From a virus: a stretch of DNA of 51,305 nt. Positions 19,353 through 28,100 of the stretch are shown piece after piece. Every line of letters starts with the position of its first letter. Positions within the stretch are counted from its first letter, which is position 1. The translations under genes and the position numbers were made by a program. The notes beneath the pieces were generated by a model. That model did not search any database. It was given only the letters and a program-made list of their open reading frames with translations, and was not told the DNA's origin. Location of the stretch: positions 1 through 51,305 of the IMG/VR virus record IMGVR_UViG_3300030450_002582. One strand, written 5' to 3'.

Positions 19353-22295
19353 TTAGCTACTACTTGTTTCAGTTACCACAGCTGCTGTTGTAATAGGTCT
19401 ATACCTAATTGCAATACTAATTATTTCTAAATAAGTTTCAGTAGTTCCAGCACTTGCAATTCTTAAGGAAATACTTCTGCATTTAATTGGAATAGAATCA
19501 GATGGTGTTATTTTTAATATATTAACATTGTCTTTATTGCTACTTCCACTTAAAGCTTGGTCTTCTACTAATACATTAGATCCACTATTAGGATAATCAT
19601 TGCCATCTTTTTCATACATTACATCAATAGTGTCACTTGTACTATCTGTAATATATTCTATATCAATTTCATATATTTTTTTAAATATATTAGGCATTCC
19701 AAAATCATCATCTTTTGTTATTAATATAAATGCTGAATTATTAGTTGAAGTAAAACTTAATTTTCTTAAATCTTTATTATTAGATGACCCAGTAGCGGGA
19801 TCTGTATATATTAATAAACCTCCATAGGGAAGAATAGAAGCGTCTCCAGCATCTTGAATCTCATTGCCAATAAAATTTAACATATTACTTTGACTTGTGC
19901 TTGATCCACCTGGAATTAACCAATAAGGATTAACAGTAAGTGGATAACCATTGCTCCATGATTGAGTGTCTATATCGAACATTTTCATTTTAGTAGGTGC
20001 TTTAACATTATCAGAAAGTATAATTTTATTAGAACTACTATCCCATCCAATACCAGGCCCTCTATCATCGCTAGATCCAGCTGAATAAAAATCTGTCCAA
20101 TCTTCATAGCTAATTTTTTGATTAGATATATTTTTAGGTTGATTATTAACCATCATATATAAGCCACTTTTTGTTACCCAAAAAATACCTAAAGATGATT
20201 TTGTTATTCCCCAAGGCCCACTAACTCCTAATCCATCATATTTAGCAATTAATTTCCAAGAAGCTTCATTTGGATTAGATACGTCAATTAAATATAAAGC
20301 ATTCTTTTTAAAAGCAAATAAAACTCCATTAACATATTCTAAAGCAACAAATTCATCTCCATCATTACCAGCTATATTTAATCTATAAGAAGGTGGAAAA
20401 GTATCATATTTTCCAACCGGTGTATAAAATATTGCATCACCCATAGTCCTTGCTAATCCACTATCTGGATCAACATAACTAGCATTTGCAACAAATATTC
20501 TTTGACCAGCTACAACAGAAGCTTTATATCCATAACCTGCAGATTCACCAAAAGTTAAAGCATATTCATTTGCAGAATATCCATTAAGGTTTTCATAAGT
20601 TTCTACACCTAAAGATTTTATTTCATATTGCTTACTTTTAAGGGCTGTAAAATTTGTATCAGTCCATCCCATATTCTCACCACCAGTATCCGCATCTCTA
20701 GCAGTTTCCCAATCATCATAATCATCAATAGTAGTTAATCTAGTTCCCCCACCAACTGCTCCAGAATTATAATTAGTCCTATAATCTATATCCATTAATA
20801 ATGACCATGGAGCATCGTCATTTACTCTTCTCATATAAATACGACCACCAATAATTCTTTTATCAATATATGTATTATTTTCACTAAGATTACTAAGTCC
20901 AGACATATGTACTTTAGCATAAATAAGTCTTTCATCTCTGACTTCAAGATTCTTTCCTTCAAATTTAGTTATTAAAGATTCTTGATTTCCTTCATATATA
21001 AAACTTTGACCAAATTCATAATCATCTTCAACAAATAATCCACCATCAGCTTCCCCAGATGTAAAAACTTCTAAAAGGGCTCCATCACCTGGAAATGGAT
21101 ATATTTCATAAGATCTTCCATCCCAACTTACACTATTTGCTGATGTAGTAAGAACAGATTGTTCTTCATCAGCTACAGCTGTTATTTTCCAAACATCATT
21201 ATTTGACACATCATAAGCAACAAGCCATCTACTACCACTATTAGCAGCTGATACACCAGATGTCCATTCTTGGAATTGTTGTCCATCATCTGTGACAATC
21301 CATGTTCCCGACGCTGGGTCGTGATCTTGTACATATGGACATTCTACCCAAAAATTATTTGCATCAATTCTAATTAATAATTTATAAATACCATTATATC
21401 CACTAAAATCATCGTCACTAGATCCTGCGTTTATAATTCTTATCCATTTATGATCTGGATGATAAGTAGATCCATCACTACTAAATTTAAAATCTTCATC
21501 TATTAAACCATGAGATGTGTCTGTAATATTAATATTATGCAATCCTAAATTATAATCGAGGTAGCCATCACCAGAGGTAGTATCTGAAGCTTTTCCAATA
21601 TTATTTGCAACTCCACTTGTAAGAACTGGTTGCTTTCCAATTAAAGCAGTTGTACTTGATGAAGTAGCTCCGCTAGTTTGAGAAGAAGCTGATGGGCAAG
21701 TAGCAGATAGATTTAAAGTATGAAATCCAACAGTTGGTTTATTAAGAGTATTTGATGTAGAAATCCATTCCCTATCAAGCTCAACTCCTAATAATTTTTT
21801 CTTTGTATCTGTTCCTATTCTACCAAACCATTTAACAGTATTATTTGTATCAAAAGATGCATCAGCAACTCTAAGAGCTCCATCTGCATAATAAAACTCA
21901 GCTTGCATAGCAGTTCCACTTCCAAGATCAAGAATATTTTCTTGCATCATATGATCATCTTGGTCAGCTGCATCATTATATCCAAATAAATCTATTTGAC
22001 TATTTGATTTATCAGCAACACAAATATATTCACTCTCTCTTAAACTTAAAGTATTAACAGTATCAGAGTATGAATAATCTGATTTAAAAGAAAAAAGACC
22101 TCGACCTGGATATATTGTAGCTGAATGATCATCAACTCCTCTAAGGGAAGAAGGTTTAATTGTTCTTAAAGCTCCTCTTTCATCACACATTACTCCTTGA
22201 GCTTCAACAACTTCATTTTCTTTTATAAACTTAGAATTTACTTTTGTATTTACACCACCAGAAAAATCTCTATATATTTGATACCTTTTAGGCAT
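19353..22295 (-). CDS. Tail nozzle / stabilisation protein, P22 gp10-like (980 aa)
   Basis: The N-terminus (Y-R-D-F-S-G-G-V-N-T-K, then K-E-N-E-V-V-E-A-Q-G-V-M-C-D-E-R-G-A-L-R-T-I) is the signature seen in P22 gp10 / T7 gp12-type podoviral tail proteins, where the chain forms a beta-propeller-based nozzle. The rest is beta-rich with many S/G/D and W, consistent with that fold. At 980 residues it is longer than P22 gp10. It marks the virus as short-tailed and lies between the putative lysis cluster and the ejection proteins. Confidence 0.75.
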   Translation of the reverse strand: MPKRYQIYRDFSGGVNTKVNSKFIKENEVVEAQGVMCDERGALRTIKPSSLRGVDDHSATIYPGRGLFSFKSDYSYSDTVNTLSLRESEYICVADKSNSQIDLFGYNDAADQDDHMMQENILDLGSGTAMQAEFYYADGALRVADASFDTNNTVKWFGRIGTDTKKKLLGVELDREWISTSNTLNKPTVGFHTLNLSATCPSASSQTSGATSSSTTALIGKQPVLTSGVANNIGKASDTTSGDGYLDYNLGLHNINITDTSHGLIDEDFKFSSDGSTYHPDHKWIRIINAGSSDDDFSGYNGIYKLLIRIDANNFWVECPYVQDHDPASGTWIVTDDGQQFQEWTSGVSAANSGSRWLVAYDVSNNDVWKITAVADEEQSVLTTSANSVSWDGRSYEIYPFPGDGALLEVFTSGEADGGLFVEDDYEFGQSFIYEGNQESLITKFEGKNLEVRDERLIYAKVHMSGLSNLSENNTYIDKRIIGGRIYMRRVNDDAPWSLLMDIDYRTNYNSGAVGGGTRLTTIDDYDDWETARDADTGGENMGWTDTNFTALKSKQYEIKSLGVETYENLNGYSANEYALTFGESAGYGYKASVVAGQRIFVANASYVDPDSGLARTMGDAIFYTPVGKYDTFPPSYRLNIAGNDGDEFVALEYVNGVLFAFKKNALYLIDVSNPNEASWKLIAKYDGLGVSGPWGITKSSLGIFWVTKSGLYMMVNNQPKNISNQKISYEDWTDFYSAGSSDDRGPGIGWDSSSNKIILSDNVKAPTKMKMFDIDTQSWSNGYPLTVNPYWLIPGGSSTSQSNMLNFIGNEIQDAGDASILPYGGLLIYTDPATGSSNNKDLRKLSFTSTNNSAFILITKDDDFGMPNIFKKIYEIDIEYITDSTSDTIDVMYEKDGNDYPNSGSNVLVEDQALSGSSNKDNVNILKITPSDSIPIKCRSISLRIASAGTTETYLEIISIAIRYRPITTAAVVTETSSS

Positions 22296-22301
22296 ATTTA
22301 A

Positions 22302-22397
22302 TTACTTCTTTTTTTTCATTTTTCTAGGTTTAGATGCTTTTTTCTTTTTCTTTGGTCGACCTACTTTAGATCCGTATGTTCCTTTACCATATGGCAT
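22302..22397 (-). CDS. 31-residue highly basic protein with AT-hook-like GRP motif
   Basis: A short frame, ATG at 22397 and TAA at 22302, with AAGGAG 7-12 bases upstream. The product begins MPYGKGTYGSK, then V-G-R-P followed by five lysines, and ends K-M-K-K-K-K; about half the residues are K or R. The G-R-P-K-K core resembles an AT-hook that binds the minor groove of AT-rich DNA. It lies 12 bases downstream of a coiled-coil gene and 6 bases upstream of the tail nozzle gene. Roles in DNA condensation or as a small virion protein are inference. Confidence 0.6.
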   Translation of the reverse strand: MPYGKGTYGSKVGRPKKKKKASKPRKMKKKK

Positions 22398-22408
22398 AAT
22401 AAACTCCT

Positions 22409-22600
22409 TTATAGTCCTAATCTGTTTGATATTTTATCTACTTTAACTCTCATAAATTTAAATTCTTCTAATAAAGTAATGACAGCTAATTGACATTCTT
22501 TCAATTCTTTAGATAATTGATCAATGTTAGTAGATTTTTTTGAAACATCTTTTTTAATAGTTTCTTTTTTATCTTTGTTTTCTGTTTTTTTATTTGACAT
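22409..22600 (-). CDS. Small Lys-rich coiled-coil protein (63 aa)
   Basis: 63 residues. The first 25 are almost all K/E/D/N/S/T, followed by a leucine/isoleucine heptad pattern to the end (L-S-K-E-L-K-E-C-Q-L-A-V-I-T-L-L-E-E-F-K). It shares one base with the preceding gene's stop (TAATG type junction at 22600), so translation is coupled. No membrane segment. Function unknown; part of a string of very small genes between the putative lysis genes and the nozzle gene. Confidence 0.65.
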   Translation of the reverse strand: MSNKKTENKDKKETIKKDVSKKSTNIDQLSKELKECQLAVITLLEEFKFMRVKVDKISNRLGL

Positions 22601-22788
22601 TATTTAGCGCCAAATACTTTTGAGAAAAAGCCTTTTTTCTTCTTTTTACCTTTTTCGGAAACTTTCTTTCCTTTTTTCTTCTTCTTCTTTACTTCAGCAT
22701 TAGCTACAATATATTCATCTACTTTTATGTTGTCTAATGGTTCTGAGTATAAAGAACTACTTAATAATATAACTGCAATTAAATTCAT
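22600..22788 (-). CDS. Small protein with signal-like N-terminus and poly-lysine body (62 aa)
   Basis: 62 residues. The N-terminus is short and hydrophobic (MNLIAVILLSSSLYSEP), resembling a signal peptide or anchor with possible cleavage after S-L-Y-S. The body has two lysine clusters (six K in a row, then KGKKKKK) and ends with G-F-F-S-K-V-F-G-A-K, an amphipathic tail. Such a basic exported peptide could act on the membrane or on anionic envelope polymers, which would fit the neighbouring small membrane genes, but this is inference. It shares single-base junctions with both neighbours. Confidence 0.6.
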   Translation of the reverse strand: MNLIAVILLSSSLYSEPLDNIKVDEYIVANAEVKKKKKKGKKVSEKGKKKKKGFFSKVFGAK

Positions 22789-23018
22789 TAATCAGCCTCC
22801 AGATCCATTGACACTGCTAAGAAATCAGTCATAGCATCTACGCAAACAACTAAAATTTCTTTTTGTTTTGCATCGTCATACTCTTTCCAATCTGGCAATT
22901 TCTTTGCTATTGCTTCAGCTATCTTTTCTTCCGTTTTCGGGTCTTGAAGATTCTTTACTTGCTCTTTCATTAAATCTTTTGCAAGATTTTTAGCGAACTT
23001 AATAATTAACTTCTTCAT
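22788..23018 (-). CDS. Small helical protein (76 aa)
   Basis: I use ATG 23018 (MKKLIIKFAKNLAKDLMKEQ), which has AAGGAC upstream and overlaps the preceding stop as ATGA, rather than the longer in-frame start at 23075. The product is an amphipathic, Lys/Glu-rich helix with an acidic C-terminus (M-D-L-E-A-D). No membrane span is obvious, but the first 15 residues are amphipathic. It sits in a chain of overlapping small genes. Function unknown. Confidence 0.65.
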   Translation of the reverse strand: MKKLIIKFAKNLAKDLMKEQVKNLQDPKTEEKIAEAIAKKLPDWKEYDDAKQKEILVVCVDAMTDFLAVSMDLEAD

Positions 23019-23152
23019 AGTTTGTCCTTTATTTTTATTGTTAGATATACGATTGACATCAATGCGACTACACATTGAAGTATCAAATTAAATTCAGCTA
23101 AATATGCTCCATAATTCGCAAAGCTGATTGATGCTACTTTTAAACTATCCAT
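23015..23152 (-). CDS. 45-residue single-span membrane protein, holin-like
   Basis: A small frame beginning at ATG 23152, whose A is also the last base of the upstream TAA, and ending in an ATGA overlap with the next gene. The product has one hydrophobic stretch (L-I-L-Q-C-V-V-A-L-M-S-I-V-Y-L-T-I) followed by a basic end (K-I-K-D-K-L). Size, single span and basic tail are compatible with a class III or pinholin-like holin, and the neighbours are all membrane proteins. The perfect start/stop overlaps on both sides argue that it is a real gene. Confidence 0.6.
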   Translation of the reverse strand: MDSLKVASISFANYGAYLAEFNLILQCVVALMSIVYLTIKIKDKL

Positions 23153-23469
23153 TAAACTTTCCCATTAACCCTACTTAAAGATCCTTTTATTTCTGAAACT
23201 TGCTTATCAAGATCGTTAATTTCTTTTGTAAGAGCATCAAATTTTCTATCTAATTTATCATCTGATGCATTCCATCTACCAATAAGCTTTATAATCATTC
23301 CTTCTATATTTTCAATACTTTCAGACTGACCTCTATTTTCTATTTTTAAATCTTCTAAGGTAGATTGTTGTTGAGCTGATTTATTAGACAATGATATTAC
23401 TAAATATACAAACATAGCACCAACAACTCCTATCATGCCTGCTTCACCATAAATTGCCATAAAATCCAT
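23152..23469 (-). CDS. Membrane-anchored coiled-coil protein (105 aa), lysis candidate
   Basis: An N-terminal hydrophobic segment (about residues 12-27, M-I-G-V-V-G-A-M-F-V-Y-L-V-I-S-L) is followed by a long heptad-patterned coiled coil ending D-K-Q-V-S-E-I-K-G-S-L-S-R. The topology (one span, then periplasmic or cytoplasmic coiled coil) resembles i-spanins and some holin-like proteins. It overlaps both neighbours by one base. Assignment to lysis is from topology and clustering only. Confidence 0.6.
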   Translation of the reverse strand: MDFMAIYGEAGMIGVVGAMFVYLVISLSNKSAQQQSTLEDLKIENRGQSESIENIEGMIIKLIGRWNASDDKLDRKFDALTKEINDLDKQVSEIKGSLSRVNGKV

Positions 23470-23789
23470 TATTTAACTTTCCTTTTGCCCCAACTTAAGG
23501 GGTTTATGTTAAACTCTTTCTCATAAAAAGATACTTGCTCTTGCATTGTTTTATACCTTTGTTCCTCATCTTCGATATGTTTTGATACTAATTCTTCAAT
23601 TTGTGTATCTGCCTCAGCCAAGCTTTCTTCAAGGTTTATAATTCTTGTTTCAATTCGCCAATAACTATAAACTAAAGAACCAACAAGTATAGCTCCTTGA
23701 GCTAACCATTTTAAGTTTATAGAAATTATAGCATTATCATCTACTAAATTTCCCCTGTAACTTCGAGCTGTTTGAGGCTTTTCATTCAT
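23469..23789 (-). CDS. Membrane-anchored coiled-coil protein (106 aa), i-spanin-like candidate
   Basis: A polar N-terminus of about 28 residues, then a single membrane span (W-L-A-Q-G-A-I-L-V-G-S-L-V-Y-S-Y-W, about residues 29-45), then an acidic coiled coil (L-E-E-S-L-A-E-A-D-T-Q-I-E-E-L) and a basic tail. This is the topology expected of an inner-membrane spanin. It follows a small lipoprotein gene with which it overlaps by 4 bases, the usual pairing being i-spanin plus o-spanin lipoprotein. Alternative: a tail-assembly membrane protein. Confidence 0.6.
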   Translation of the reverse strand: MNEKPQTARSYRGNLVDDNAIISINLKWLAQGAILVGSLVYSYWRIETRIINLEESLAEADTQIEELVSKHIEDEEQRYKTMQEQVSFYEKEFNINPLSWGKRKVK

Positions 23790-24043
23790 TTTACTACTAA
23801 TTTTTCATATTGATCGTGAAAAAAACACCAATTATCACCATGTGTAATTCTATGATACCAATGTCTATCGCCATTTTGATCAAATACCACTTGAATAGCT
23901 GAAGATGTATCTGATGGTGTTAATTCTAAATTACCTACTGACCATCCATTAGAACAACCCATTACGCTTACTAAGTATAAAATAAAAATTAAAAAAGATA
24001 TATAACTAATTATCATTTTATGCTCTAATGGTATTTTTTTCAT
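23786..24043 (-). CDS. Small putative lipoprotein with conserved Cys/His tail (85 aa)
   Basis: Basic n-region (MKKIPLEHK), a hydrophobic core (I-I-S-Y-I-S-F-L-I-F-I-L-Y-L) and S-V-M-G-C-S, a lipobox-like site with Cys at about residue 30. The mature part ends with D-x4-R-H-x-Y-H, then I-x-H-x2-N-x-C-x2-H-x3-E-K. The same pattern occurs in the lipoprotein at 43456-43668, so the two look paralogous. The ATG has GGGGGAG upstream. Lipid anchoring in the outer membrane (o-spanin-like) or in the inner membrane (exclusion-type) are both possible. Confidence 0.6.
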   Translation of the reverse strand: MKKIPLEHKMIISYISFLIFILYLVSVMGCSNGWSVGNLELTPSDTSSAIQVVFDQNGDRHWYHRITHGDNWCFFHDQYEKLVVK

Positions 24044-24049
24044 ACGACT

Positions 24050-24535
24050 TTAAACTCCCCCATCGTCGCAAATTGCAAAAACCATTGTTTGAATATTTCC
24101 AGAAGATGAATCAGCATTAACGTCATTTATTTCAGTATTACCCAATCTTGCATAAAAACATTCACCTGCTTTTAAAACTATATCACCAACTGCACTTCCA
24201 GTAGCAGTACCTCCACTTAAATTAATATGTAATGTTGCTGTTGTAGATGTAGATCCATCTGTTGTTCCAGTATGTTTAATAAAAAGAAAAACAATATCAT
24301 CTGTACTATTTACACTAGCAGTTGCTCCTTCCTCAGATGTTCCTTGACCGAAATAGGGGACTGAAGCTAATAAAGCATCTTCAGAAGATGATCCTATTAT
24401 GCTTAGAGAATAAGCCCATTTATTATTATCGCCCAAGTCATTTAAATCGTAAATAGTCGTACCGCCTATTGATGTTTTAATTTCATCTGGTAATAATGAA
24501 GCTGATATATTAACTGTTGCTTTATCTGCGGCCAT
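24050..24535 (-). CDS. Small beta-rich virion protein (161 aa)
   Basis: Ser/Thr/Gly/Ala-rich beta protein. A central F-L-F-I-K-H-T-G-T-T-D-G-S-T motif followed by K-A-G-E-C-F-Y-A-R-L is a pattern I associate with small phage head/tail structural proteins. A similar F-I-Y-I-K-H-T-G segment with a later P-N-E-S-W-F is present in the protein at 30806-31273, so the two may be distant paralogues. It lies between the fibre region and the small membrane genes. Exact role unknown. Confidence 0.6.
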   Translation of the reverse strand: MAADKATVNISASLLPDEIKTSIGGTTIYDLNDLGDNNKWAYSLSIIGSSSEDALLASVPYFGQGTSEEGATASVNSTDDIVFLFIKHTGTTDGSTSTTATLHINLSGGTATGSAVGDIVLKAGECFYARLGNTEINDVNADSSSGNIQTMVFAICDDGGV

Positions 24536-24599
24536 TATAAATCCTTATTGTGATTTTTTATAAATATAAATTACTTCTATATCATAACTTGTTGATCTA

Positions 24600-25112
24600 T
24601 TACTCATCATCCCAATTCTCTGCAATATATGTTTTTAATTCTTCGTTGGTATAAACAGTAAATCCAGTTCCTAAAGCCTTTAATTCAGCTAAAGTAAAAT
24701 CTGTCTTTACTGCAAATTCTTTACCATCTGGAGATTCTCTTTTAGCGAAGTAAGTAGGCTTGTTATTGATCATATCTTCAAGAGTAGCTTCATTTTTAGT
24801 TGTCGTATCTACTTCTTGTTCTGTGTACTTATAAGATTCATCTACTTGTGGATACCCATTTTCTAAGATGTGAGCATCAATAACTTCAAGTAATTCAGCC
24901 TTAGTTCCACTTCCACTAATGCTATGGTCTGACATAAATGTTTCTATTTCAGACTTTAAATTATCATCAGTAGGTAGCGTAGCATTTACCTTACGAGTCC
25001 CTGTTTTTTCAACATCCTTATAAGTGTATGTATTCCAATCATACCTTGTTGAAACACGAGTTTTAATCTTTGATGTATCTACTAATAAGTAGTGTGTGTA
25101 TTGTCCGTACAT
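24600..25112 (-). CDS. Tail-region protein with an HeH/SAP-like helical motif (170 aa)
   Basis: 170 residues. Residues about 50-85 contain an I-E-T-F-M-S-D-H-S-I-S-G-S-G-T-K-A-E-L-L helix-extension-helix pattern typical of the HeH/LEM/SAP fold, which in phage and Rho proteins binds nucleic acid or acts as an adaptor. The N-terminus (MYGQYTHYLLVD) and the acidic C-terminus (E-N-W-D-D-E) have no recognised function. The gene directly follows the large LamG fibre gene and may encode a fibre accessory or assembly factor. The role is inferred from position. Confidence 0.6.
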   Translation of the reverse strand: MYGQYTHYLLVDTSKIKTRVSTRYDWNTYTYKDVEKTGTRKVNATLPTDDNLKSEIETFMSDHSISGSGTKAELLEVIDAHILENGYPQVDESYKYTEQEVDTTTKNEATLEDMINNKPTYFAKRESPDGKEFAVKTDFTLAELKALGTGFTVYTNEELKTYIAENWDDE

Positions 25113-25121
25113 AATTAATTC

Positions 25122-28100
25122 CTATGAATGTTTACCTTTTCCATGATTGTAATTTTTTAATAATTCATCAGCCGATAGAGCTTTATTGTAAAGCCTAACT
25201 TCATCTATTAATCCTTCATATTTTTGATATAGAGTTCCACTTAATAACTTTGCTCCCATGCTTGGATCATAAGAAGCGTCAGATGTGAAAGAAGATTCCA
25301 ATGCTGAAATATCTTTTGTACTACCTGACTGAACACCATTGACGTAATGTTTGGCTTCACCAGCAGTTCTATCTACGACTAAGGCTACGTGTTGCCATAC
25401 TCCAGTAATAGCATTTGTTACACCATTAAATTCAACAGTTTCATCCCCATCATCAAAGGTAGTCCTTAACCTATCAGCACTATCATCAAAATGAAAATCA
25501 ACGCCTGTATGTGGTGTTGCAACTCCCTTGATATATAAAATCTGCTTTAAGGAATCTCCTACACCAAGATTGGGTTTAATCCATGCATCTATCGTAAAAT
25601 CAGCACTTCCTAACTGTATAGCTGGTGAATCAGGTGTTGGTATATATCCATCTCCATAAAACCTTATTCCATTTGCTATGGCAGTTTCATCTGCTAATGG
25701 AAACCCAACAGAATCTTTACCTGAAGTAAGACCTTCTGTTAATAAATAAGTAGCAGGAGAACCATTGACAGTTCCATTATTAGAACCTTTTAAGTCTGCC
25801 CAAGTCGTTGCTCCACTATTTCTCCAGTACCCTGTAAGATTAGCAGAAGAAGCATAGTTACCACTATTGGTTAAGGCATCTATTGGTACACCACTATTAT
25901 AGAGAGCTGTTATTTCAGAAGCCGTAAGGGCTTCATCCCAAACTGCGATTTCATCCATAAAACCTTTTAGCTCTTCGTAATTAGGTGAGTCTCCAAATGT
26001 GGTTATATCTGCCAATACCCCTGCATCAGTAATAGACCAATCTTCTGCCCCGTTTACATAAAACTTATATGAAGTATTGTCCTTCCAATATACAAGATGG
26101 TATAATGTATTAGCGGATATAACAGTATTGGATGTGTTCCAAGCACCATCAACAAGCCACTTAAAATTGTTACCATAATATCCACAATAAGCAAATAAAT
26201 TTGGATGTGTACCACCGATAATCATTCGGTATGTTGAGTCAATTTCATCAATCATCACCCAGCATGAAACAGTCATAGCCCCTGAAGTAGATGAAGCAGA
26301 TATAGTAGACCCAAGAGATATATAGTCATCTGATCCATCAAACAACATCTTCTCATTACCTCTCATTAATGCAGTTTGTGCTATATCTGATTCACCAGTT
26401 ACAAAAGTTGCTCCATCTATTGTACCATTATTGCCATTACCAGAACCATCGTATGCAGTTGAACCAGCACCTTCATTAAGCATCCATGCACCTTTTAGAT
26501 TAGATGCAGATACTCCTGTTGGTAATTGCATTTCTGGATTAGTGTATAATTCCTGAACTTGTGCTAAAGTTAAGGATGTATTAAAAGTACATAGATTAGA
26601 TATTTTACCATCAAAAAAAGCATTAATTGTGCTTGAACTTTGTCTATAGCAACCTATAGCAAAATCTGTATATGAAGTATCGGCAGTATAGCTTGTAGTT
26701 TCTGTATGCTTTAATACACCATCTACATATAGTTTTCTTGAACTATTGCTTTCAATTACATAACAAAAGTGATGCCAACCAGTTGTTAAACCTACATCTG
26801 TTCCATAATCTGATCCATGCTCTGAAACAGTATATGCACCAGCAGAACCTTCATAAGCTACTCTTATATAAGGAACACTACTTACTACATACATACCAGC
26901 TTTAAATCTTTCGGTACTTCCACCAGTATTATAAGATGAAAACATTTCTCCACTTGCAGTAAGGTCATCTGGTTTTGCCCACCAACTAACTGCCCCAGCC
27001 GAGCCAGATATACAATTTGCCACAGTTGAATCATCTATATCAATTTTATCATTTGTACCATCAAAGTTAAATGCTCTGCCAGAGTAAACTTTACCATAAT
27101 TAACTGGATCAGCTACACCTTTTGGTGAAGCATTATATGAAGTAGTTGTGGTAGCTCCTGTGACTACTCCTGTATTTGAGGTTACTTTCTGTACATTAAA
27201 GTTTTTAAATTTATAAATATCAATTCCCGAGTGACCAGCCCCCATTCTTAAAAAATAAGGAATAGAATAGCTAAGACTTGTTATACTACAATAGATAGTA
27301 AATGTTTGATATTCACTTGTTAATGATATATCAGTTGTGGGAATAACCTTACTACCAGAATCAAAAATTCTTAAAGTCTGACCACTTCCACTTCCATTGG
27401 TTGCAATTTTTGCTTCAAATTGAAATTTTGCTAAATCATTTACTGCGTACCCCAATGCAGTAGAAAAACCTAAATTAGCTAAATTCCCTGACTCCATTCC
27501 TTTATCGCTTCCAGAAACAACTGGAATTGTTAATGTTACTTCATCTCCACTTACAGAAACGATTTCTCTATCTGCTATTTTTGGTGAAAAATTGTTTAGA
27601 CTTACAAATGTATTGCTTCCCAATGTTTCGCCTGTTGCTGGTTGAACTAAATTATTAGTTTGAGTTCCTAAATCATACCAAGAGACTAAATTTGTAGATT
27701 CTGCAGATGTAAGATCAGAATAGCTTTTAAACATAATGCTTTGAATTTCCGATTGAGACAAAGCTCTTGAATGTAAAGAAACATTAGCTAATTTTCCTTC
27801 CCAAAAATCTCCACCTGTTTTATTTGTACCAATTAAAGGATTTGATGCAGTCGTATTTAATGATGAAACTCCCGAAGCATCCGCACTACCATCACTTACA
27901 GTTTCTAAAGCACCATCTAAGTATATTTTTAATGTACTACCAGCATCAAATACACCAGATACATGATGCCAATTCCCATCTGCAATATCAGTCGTGCCTC
28001 TTACATGTTGATCAGCAGAACCACTATCAACTCTTAATTGAAGCCTATTTGATGATGCATTTTGTTGTAGGTAAAAAGACCTTGTTGGGTCACTACCAGT

